Shown piece by piece: positions 57,761-64,000 of a stretch of DNA of 64,000 nucleotides. The DNA lies in NCBI GenBank assembly GCA_004298015.1, contig SCSE01000061.1, forward strand, positions 21,822 through 85,821, in the 5' to 3' direction. The stretch's first letter is position 1. Each line of letters starts with the position of its first letter. The notes beneath the pieces were generated by a model. That model saw only the letters and a program-made list of their open reading frames with translations, had not been told where the DNA came from and searched no databases. Source of the stretch: Rhodanobacter sp. Its GTDB lineage: Bacteria; Pseudomonadota; Gammaproteobacteria; Xanthomonadales; Rhodanobacteraceae. Both the position numbers and the translations under genes were made by a program.

Positions 57761-59398
57761 TCAGCTCCAGCCGGAGGTGATCGGATAACGTCTTTCCCGG
57801 CCGAAGGCGCGCGTGGTCACACGCGGGCCGGGTGCCGACTGTCGCCGCTTGAATTCATTGCGCAACACCAGTCGCACGACCCGATGCACGGTACTGGCGT
57901 CGAATCCTCCCGCAATGATCTCAGCCTGCGACTGTTCGCCCTCAATGAAGCGGCTCAATATCGCGTCCAGCTCCCCGTAATCCGGGAGAGAGTCCTGATC
58001 GGTCTGGTTGTCGCGCAACTCGGCCGAAGGCGCGCGCTCGATCACGGCCGGGGGGATGACCCAGGAGCCGGGAACCCCAGCGGGAAGCCCTGCGCCATTG
58101 CGCCAGCGCGCCAGGCGGTATACCGCCGTCTTGTAGACATCCTTCAGTGGCGCGTAACCCCCACACATGTCGCCATAAAGCGTGGCATAGCCCACCGCCA
58201 TTTCGCTCTTGTTGCCGGTCGCCAGCAGCAACTGGCCATGCTTGTTGGACACAGCCATCAGCATCGCACCACGTGTGCGCGACTGCAGGTTCTCCTCGGT
58301 GGCATCGGCCGGCTTGCCGGCAAAAACCGGGTTGAGTGCGTCGACGAAGGACTGAAAGGTCGCCTCGATCGAAAGCACGTGATAGCCCACGCCAAGCCGT
58401 TGCGCCTGATCGCGCGCGCCATCCAGCGACAACTGCGAGGTGTAGCGTGTAGGCATCATCACTGCGGTCACCCGCTCGGGGCCCAGCGCATCCACGGCCA
58501 GCGCCAAGGTCAATGCCGAATCGATGCCACCGGACAAACCCAGCAGCACGCCGGGAAAACCGTTCTTGCCGACGTAGTCGCGAATGCCGCGGGTCAGTGC
58601 CGCGTACAACCTGGCTTCGTGCGAGTCGTCGACCGTCTCCGGCCAGCTTTCCGGGTGCCAGCTGCGGTTGGACGAATCGAATTCGGCCCACAGCAGCGCG
58701 TCGACGAACGCGGGCGCGCGGGCTGCAATCGAACCGTCGCCATTGACCAGCAGGGCGGCACCGTCATACACCACCTCGTCCTGCCCCCCGACCATGTTGA
58801 GATAGGCCATCGCGCAGCCGCTTTCAGCCGCGCGAGCCTTCAGCACCGCTTCGCGCTCAGCCTGCTTGGCAGCATCCCAAGGCGACGCATTGATCACCAC
58901 GACCAGCTCCGCCCCCGCAGCGGCGACCTGCATCAGCGGCTCCGGTCGCCACACGTCCTCACAGATCAGCAGCACCACCTGCACCCCGGCGATCGCCACC
59001 ACGGCCGTGGCGTGCCCCGGTCGAAAATAACGCTTGTCATCAAAGACGCCGTAATTCGGCAATACCTGCTTGTGCGTGACGCGTTCGACCCGCCCCTGGC
59101 GCAGCAGGCTCGCCGCGTTGTAAACCTCGCCTTCGCTGTGTGGATGACCGACAAGTGCGGCCATCTCCCCGATGTTGCCCGCCAGCGCCTCGAGCTCGCT
59201 TTCGCAGGCGGCGAGAAAGCTCGGCCGCAACAACAGATCCTCCGGCGGGTAGCCGCTCAAGGCCAGCTCGGGAAATACCACCAGTTCGGCGCCGCCAGCG
59301 CGCGCCTGTGCAGCGAGATCGGCGATGCGGGCGGCATTGACCGCCACCGCGCCTACCGGAAAATCGAACTGGGACAGCGCCAGACGCAGCCTTGCCAT
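57761..59398 (-). CDS. nadE: Glutamine-dependent NAD+ synthetase
   Basis: Two-domain enzyme of 545 aa that makes NAD+ from deamido-NAD+ using glutamine. The N-terminal nitrilase-type glutaminase has Glu in FPELALSGYPPEDLL, Lys in NYGVFDDKRYF and Cys in LICEDVWRPE. The C-terminal synthetase carries the PP-loop GLSGGIDSALTL. The C-terminus ends GRERRYPITSGWS. It is convergent with bamD. Confidence 0.95.
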   Translation of the reverse strand: MARLRLALSQFDFPVGAVAVNAARIADLAAQARAGGAELVVFPELALSGYPPEDLLLRPSFLAACESELEALAGNIGEMAALVGHPHSEGEVYNAASLLRQGRVERVTHKQVLPNYGVFDDKRYFRPGHATAVVAIAGVQVVLLICEDVWRPEPLMQVAAAGAELVVVINASPWDAAKQAEREAVLKARAAESGCAMAYLNMVGGQDEVVYDGAALLVNGDGSIAARAPAFVDALLWAEFDSSNRSWHPESWPETVDDSHEARLYAALTRGIRDYVGKNGFPGVLLGLSGGIDSALTLALAVDALGPERVTAVMMPTRYTSQLSLDGARDQAQRLGVGYHVLSIEATFQSFVDALNPVFAGKPADATEENLQSRTRGAMLMAVSNKHGQLLLATGNKSEMAVGYATLYGDMCGGYAPLKDVYKTAVYRLARWRNGAGLPAGVPGSWVIPPAVIERAPSAELRDNQTDQDSLPDYGELDAILSRFIEGEQSQAEIIAGGFDASTVHRVVRLVLRNEFKRRQSAPGPRVTTRAFGRERRYPITSGWS

Positions 59399-59470
59399 GC
59401 AATCACTCCAGAAATGACGAAGGCCACGACACCCGTCGCGGCCCTCGCATTTTACCCTGTGTCGACCGAC

Positions 59471-60343
<873 letters not shown>

Positions 60344-60362
60344 TGAAATATCCCGTATCTGT

Positions 60363-60441
60363 GTAGGAGCGCACCCTGTGCGCGATGCTTCTGCTTTTCA
60401 CACGCGCCAAAAAGACAATCGCGCACACGGTGCGCTCCTAC
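60363..60441. repeat. Long inverted repeat between sucC and sucD
   Basis: Arms GTAGGAGCGCACCCTGTGCG (60363 onward, 24 bases) and the complementary 60418-60441 match at 23 of 24 positions with a 31-base loop. The GTAGGAGCGC-type ends resemble Xanthomonadaceae and pseudomonad REP/BIME elements. In the mRNA it forms a strong hairpin inside the operon. Confidence 0.8.
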
Positions 60442-60448
60442 GGGGTGA

Positions 60449-61609
60449 TTAGTGGGCCGCAGCCACGGCTTTCTGCGCCGCGTCGTTGAGATCGTCGGCC
60501 GGCGTGATCGCCAGACCGGAGTTGGCCAGCAGTTCGCGGCCCTTCTCAACATTGGTGCCCTGCAGGCGCACCACCACGGGGATCGTCAGACCCACTTCCT
60601 TGACCGCGGCGATGATGCCCTCGGCGATCAGGTCGCAACGCACGATGCCGCCGAAAATGTTGACCAGGATGCAGTTCACCTTGTCCGAGGACAGGATCAG
60701 CTTGAACGCCTCGGTGACCCGCTCCTTGGTGGCACCGCCGCCGACGTCAAGGAAGTTGGCCGGCTCGCCGCCCGCCAGCTTGATCACGTCCATGGTGGCC
60801 ATCGCCAGGCCGGCCCCGTTGACCATGCAGCCGATGGTGCCGTCCATGGTTACGTAGTTGAGGTTGTGCTGGACGGCAGCGGCTTCGGCGGCGTCTTCCT
60901 GGGACAAGTCGCGCATCGCGGCCAGATCGGCATGGCGGAATTCGGCGTTGTCGTCGGAATTGACCTTGCCGTCGAGCGCCGCCAGGTTGCCGTCCTCGAG
61001 GATCGCCAGCGGGTTGAGTTCGACCAGTGCCAGGTCCTTCTCGTTGAACAGCTTGTACAGGCCCAGCATGATCTTGGTGAGCTGACCGACCTGCTTCGCA
61101 TTCAGATCCATCGCGAAACCGAGCTGGCGGCACTGGTACGGCTGCAGGCCCTCGACGAAATCGATCACGATGGTGTGGATGTCTTCCGGCGTGTCCTTGG
61201 CGACCTGCTCGATGTCCACGCCACCATGCTTGGAGGCGATGAACGAAATCGCCTTGCTGTCGCGATCGACCAGGATCGAAAGGTATAGCTCCCTGGCAAT
61301 GTCGGTTGCGTCCGTCACCAGTACCAGGTTCACCGGCAGCGCACGGCCAGCGGACTGGTAGGTTTCCATCTGCGTGCCCAGCATCGCCTTGGCGGCGGCG
61401 CGGACATCATCGAGACTCTTGCAGAACTTGACGCCACCGGCCTTGCCGCGGCCACCCGCATGGATCTGGGCCTTGACCATCCATTGCGAACCACCAAGGT
61501 GCTTGGCGACATCGACGGCGGCGTCGGGAGAATTGGCGGTCTTGCCCGGCGGTACGGCTATACCGTACTGCGCGAACAGTTCTTTGGCCTGGTATTCGTG
61601 GAAATTCAT
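60449..61609 (-). CDS. sucC: Succinyl-CoA synthetase beta subunit
   Basis: ATP-grasp subunit, 386 aa, from ATG 61609 ([16 protein letters not shown]), the conserved N-terminus. It includes [11 protein letters not shown] of the ATP-grasp fold, [11 protein letters not shown] and [14 protein letters not shown] of the C-terminal CoA-ligase domain. The in-frame start at 61669 adds 20 residues without homology. Co-transcribed with sucD. Confidence 0.96.
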   Translation of the reverse strand: MNFHEYQAKELFAQYGIAVPPGKTANSPDAAVDVAKHLGGSQWMVKAQIHAGGRGKAGGVKFCKSLDDVRAAAKAMLGTQMETYQSAGRALPVNLVLVTDATDIARELYLSILVDRDSKAISFIASKHGGVDIEQVAKDTPEDIHTIVIDFVEGLQPYQCRQLGFAMDLNAKQVGQLTKIMLGLYKLFNEKDLALVELNPLAILEDGNLAALDGKVNSDDNAEFRHADLAAMRDLSQEDAAEAAAVQHNLNYVTMDGTIGCMVNGAGLAMATMDVIKLAGGEPANFLDVGGGATKERVTEAFKLILSSDKVNCILVNIFGGIVRCDLIAEGIIAAVKEVGLTIPVVVRLQGTNVEKGRELLANSGLAITPADDLNDAAQKAVAAAH

Positions 61610-61984
61610 TCGATACCTCGAGCGAATGGAAAACAGAATCACCGTACGCTGGAAAGCGGCGTGCGGCATGAGGGTCGGACGGCGAAATAGCGCGCTGCCG
61701 GCATGCAGTGCGCTGCCAGGGGACTTGGCAAAAACCGCGCAATACGGCCGCCTATTTTCGCGGAAGCGGGCCGCGATGGAAAGGGCAGCTTGCGCAGGCA
61801 GGCTGGAACGGGGCCTTGCCGGCTGTTTTAGGCACCGTCAGGCGTGTCCCCACCCCAGCCCCGACTCGCATCCCCGCTGGCCACCCCCATAGGTTTCCCC
61901 GGCATGACGCCGCCCGCCAAATCGCCGATATGTCGCTGACTTGCCCCCTATACTGGCCGAAACTGCCACGGAGTGATTTGCCAA
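61610..61984. other. Divergent intergenic region, sucC and pilS-like gene
   Basis: This 375-base stretch between divergent sucC and the sensor kinase should hold both promoters. I see no convincing operator, repeat or gene in it. A GGAG at 61970-61973 is the likely ribosome-binding site of the kinase. Confidence 0.5.
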
Positions 61985-63628
61985 GTGTCCACCTCGGTCC
62001 CTCTGTCCATTCAAGGTGCCAGCAGCGCAACGATCCGTCACGAACTCTCGTTTCTCAACGTTTTTCGGGTGGTGCAGGCGTTGGTCTATGTCGGCCTGGC
62101 CTTCAGTCCGGCATGGCTGGGTCGGCCCCATCTAGGGGCGGCCGACTTTGCCCGCGGCGAAGCGGTGTTCTATCTGCTGTTTGCCTTGATCATGCTGCTG
62201 CTCAACAGGCGCAGCATGGCCTATGTCACGATGGCTGTGTCAGCCTCCCTGGTGGTCGATATTGTCGCGGCGGTCTTGGCCATCACCGCCATGTATGACG
62301 CGCGCATCGGCATCGCGATGATGCTTGCAGTGAACCTGAGTGCCGGGGCACTGATGCTGCCATTGCGGCTGTCCAGCTTCTTCGCGGCATTGGCGACGCT
62401 GGGTATTCTTGGCCACACCTTTCTGGGCAGCGGCCCTGGAGGCTCACCGGGCGACCGCGACCTGATGGAAGGCGCACTGTTCGGCCTGGCCTACTTCGCG
62501 ACGACCACACTTTGCCATGTACTTGGGCGCCAACTGCGCGCGACGGAAGCCCTGGCCGAACAACGCAGCACCGACCTGGTCAACATGGCCCAGGTCAGCG
62601 AACTGATCATCCGTCGCATGAAAACCGGTGTCTTGCTGGTCGACGATGCAAACCGCATCCACCAGATCAACGAGTCCGCGTGGATGCTGCTGGGCAACCC
62701 CGGTGCCGATCAGCGCGACCTGGGACAGCTGGCACCGGAACTGTCACGACGGCTGTATCACTGGATGACCTCGGGCAAGCTGGACGAAACCGCTACCCAG
62801 CTCGCCGACGGCGTGCCCGAGGTGGTGCCGCGATTCACGCGGCTTGCGCCGAACGACGATTCTCACGTGCTGATCTTTCTCGACGATACCTCGCTGCTGT
62901 CCAGGCGTGCCGAGGAACTGACGCTCACCTCGCTCGGCCGCCTGTCCGCGTCGATCGCGCATGAAATTCGCAACCCGCTGGCAGCTATCCGTTATTCCGC
63001 GCAACTGCTGGCCGAGTCCAAGAGCATGGACAGTACCGACCAGCGCATGGTCGAGATCATCAACAACCACTGCATCCGGCTCAACGAGATCATCGAAAAC
63101 ATCCTGCAACTCTCGCGGCGCGAGCGGTCGCGCCCGGAAAGCCTCGACCTCGGCAACTGGGCACAGGATTTCGTGGCCGAGTACAGCGAGAGCAACGATC
63201 TCGGTGCCGACACGCTGCGCGTCATCGCCAACAGTCCGGTACCCGTCACCGCGGTAGCCGATCCACAACAACTGCAGCAGGTGTTGTGGAATCTGGTACA
63301 GAATGCCTTGCGCTATGGCCGTATGCCCGGGGAACCTGCGCGCGTCCTGGTCGTTGCGCGCCAGGGTGAACACGGGGCGCCCATCCTCGAAGTGATCGAC
63401 CGCGGCCCGGGTATCGTACCCAAGGTGGCTGCCCAGATTTTCGAGCCGTTCTATACCACCCACGAGTACGGCACCGGGCTCGGCCTGTACCTGGCTCGCC
63501 AGATGAGCGAGGCCAACCAGGCCGCACTGGAATATGTCCGGGTCGCCGGTGGCGGCAGTTGCTTCCGACTGACGCTTACGCCTGCGCACGGAGGCCTTGC
63601 CGCACCGGAAGAGGCCACCACGGCCTGA
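61985..63628 (+). CDS. pilS: PilS-like membrane sensor histidine kinase
   Basis: Two-component kinase of about 547 aa. GTG start at 61985 with GGAG 11 bases upstream (another GTG at 61973 is in frame). Six hydrophobic N-terminal helices (e.g. FYLLFALIMLLL, ATLGILGHTFLG, LAYFATTTLCHVLG), a PAS-like region, then the H-box SASIAHEIRNPLAAIRYSAQL, N-box LVQNALRYGRM and glycine loops DRGPGIV and GTGLGLYLARQM. Architecture and the sucCD neighbourhood match PilS of the type IV pilus system; no response regulator is in the window, and pilR would be expected downstream. Confidence 0.8.
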   Translation: MSTSVPLSIQGASSATIRHELSFLNVFRVVQALVYVGLAFSPAWLGRPHLGAADFARGEAVFYLLFALIMLLLNRRSMAYVTMAVSASLVVDIVAAVLAITAMYDARIGIAMMLAVNLSAGALMLPLRLSSFFAALATLGILGHTFLGSGPGGSPGDRDLMEGALFGLAYFATTTLCHVLGRQLRATEALAEQRSTDLVNMAQVSELIIRRMKTGVLLVDDANRIHQINESAWMLLGNPGADQRDLGQLAPELSRRLYHWMTSGKLDETATQLADGVPEVVPRFTRLAPNDDSHVLIFLDDTSLLSRRAEELTLTSLGRLSASIAHEIRNPLAAIRYSAQLLAESKSMDSTDQRMVEIINNHCIRLNEIIENILQLSRRERSRPESLDLGNWAQDFVAEYSESNDLGADTLRVIANSPVPVTAVADPQQLQQVLWNLVQNALRYGRMPGEPARVLVVARQGEHGAPILEVIDRGPGIVPKVAAQIFEPFYTTHEYGTGLGLYLARQMSEANQAALEYVRVAGGGSCFRLTLTPAHGGLAAPEEATTA

Positions 63629-63647
63629 CCTTTGCCAACACCCCACC

Positions 63648-63813
63648 GGCCAGGAAGCTGTCGGACTTTGGTGGTCGAGGCGGGAATCTGACTGCATGAG
63701 GGCAGACGACGATTCGGCGGCACATCGTGGTTCCAGGGGCCAGAATCAGCGGAAATCGGGATCGCGCAGACGCATTCGCAGGCCGGCCGCGCCAAGTCTG
63801 ACAGGCTGCCAGG
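63648..63813. mobile_element. MITE-like element with terminal inverted repeats
   Basis: About 166 bases bounded by GGCCAGGAAGCTGTCGGACT (continuing TTGG, 63648-63671) and its imperfect inverse CCAAGTCTGACAGGCTGCCAGG (63792-63813). It has no coding capacity. A diverged relative lies at 11583-11740. No target-site duplication was verified. Confidence 0.55.
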
Positions 63814-63933
63814 AGCGCGGGCCGCAGAAACCTTCGGGCTGCGTTGGTGCTATCGCCCTCCAACGTTTCCACGGCTCAAGCGCCTAGGAGCTTGGGCCGT
63901 AGAACCTTTGGATAGCGAGATTGCGCTATCGCC
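63811..63933 (+). repeat. Two degenerate tandem repeat units
   Basis: Units 63811-63857 and 63886-63933 both run from AGGAGC, through GGGCCG.AGAA.CCTT, to GCTATCGCC, with a period of 75 bases. The region from the kinase gene to the window end (372 bases) holds only these repeats, the MITE-like element and a short GCATAG...CTATGC hairpin near 63960-63976. Confidence 0.5.
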
Positions 63934-64000
63934 ATAGGATGGGTCTATCGGAAGGAGCGCATAGTGGTTCTATGCAAGCCTGACGAGAGACTCAGCCTAT

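Noticed and set aside
63629-64000. CRISPR array suggested by repeated blocks at the window end
   Set aside because: Only two degenerate units of about 48 bases with no identical repeats or spacer pattern, and no cas genes nearby.

Overview
This 64 kb stretch of GC-rich chromosome looks like a gammaproteobacterium of the Xanthomonadales, most likely Rhodanobacteraceae (Rhodanobacter/Dyella-like). The support is gene order: sucC-sucD beside a PilS-type kinase, ybgC-tolQRAB-pal-cpoB-queE-queC, kup genes inside the ruv cluster, and a Xanthomonas/Caulobacter-type TonB-dependent receptor next to tryptophan-halogenase-like genes. The species assignment is inference. No rRNA, CRISPR array, prophage or recognisable insertion sequence was seen. 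One tRNA gene, tRNA-Lys(TTT), is present.

Layout. (1) 136-4692: molybdate importer modABC followed by a b-type cytochrome and a Tat-exported molybdopterin oxidoreductase, a molybdenum uptake-and-use cluster. (2) 4756-6408: secreted M28 peptidase. (3) 6461-26873: a large alpha-glucan/oligosaccharide locus with a cytoplasmic GH13 alpha-glucosidase, an outer-membrane TonB-dependent receptor, two flavin-dependent halogenase homologues, a secreted BNR/VPS10-like repeat protein, a secreted GH13, a GH31, a CBM34-like GH13 and a GH39 xylosidase-like enzyme. An identical 15-base near-palindrome sits in the two divergent intergenic regions of this locus, so one LacI-type repressor (not encoded here) probably controls it. 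A different perfect palindrome precedes the GH39 gene. (4) 27118-44918: housekeeping genes: OsmC-like protein, tRNA-Lys, queC, queE, Tol-Pal system, ybgC, ruvB, two tandem kup genes, ruvA, ruvC, a YebC-family regulator, an alpha/beta hydrolase, aspS and a FmdB-type zinc ribbon. (5) 45216-51959: two tandem paralogous TonB-dependent receptors and an MFS transporter. (6) 52110-64000: clpB with a heat-shock-type promoter, pgeF, rluD, bamD, nadE, sucD, sucC, a PilS-like sensor kinase, then a repeat-rich end.

How the genes work together. In the glucan locus, secreted amylases would cut polymer, the TonB-dependent receptor would import oligosaccharides energised by TonB, and GH31/GH13 enzymes would finish them to glucose. 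The conserved halogenase homologues have no obvious partner pathway and are the most puzzling component. The Tol-Pal cluster, BamD and ClpB are envelope and proteostasis functions.

Non-coding structure is rich. There is a three-copy dispersed repeat (26861, 51947, 57526) abutting or overlapping the 3' ends of unrelated genes, a MITE-like element with terminal inverted repeats at 63648-63813 and a relative at 11583-11740, REP-like palindromes, and several intergenic hairpins and terminators.
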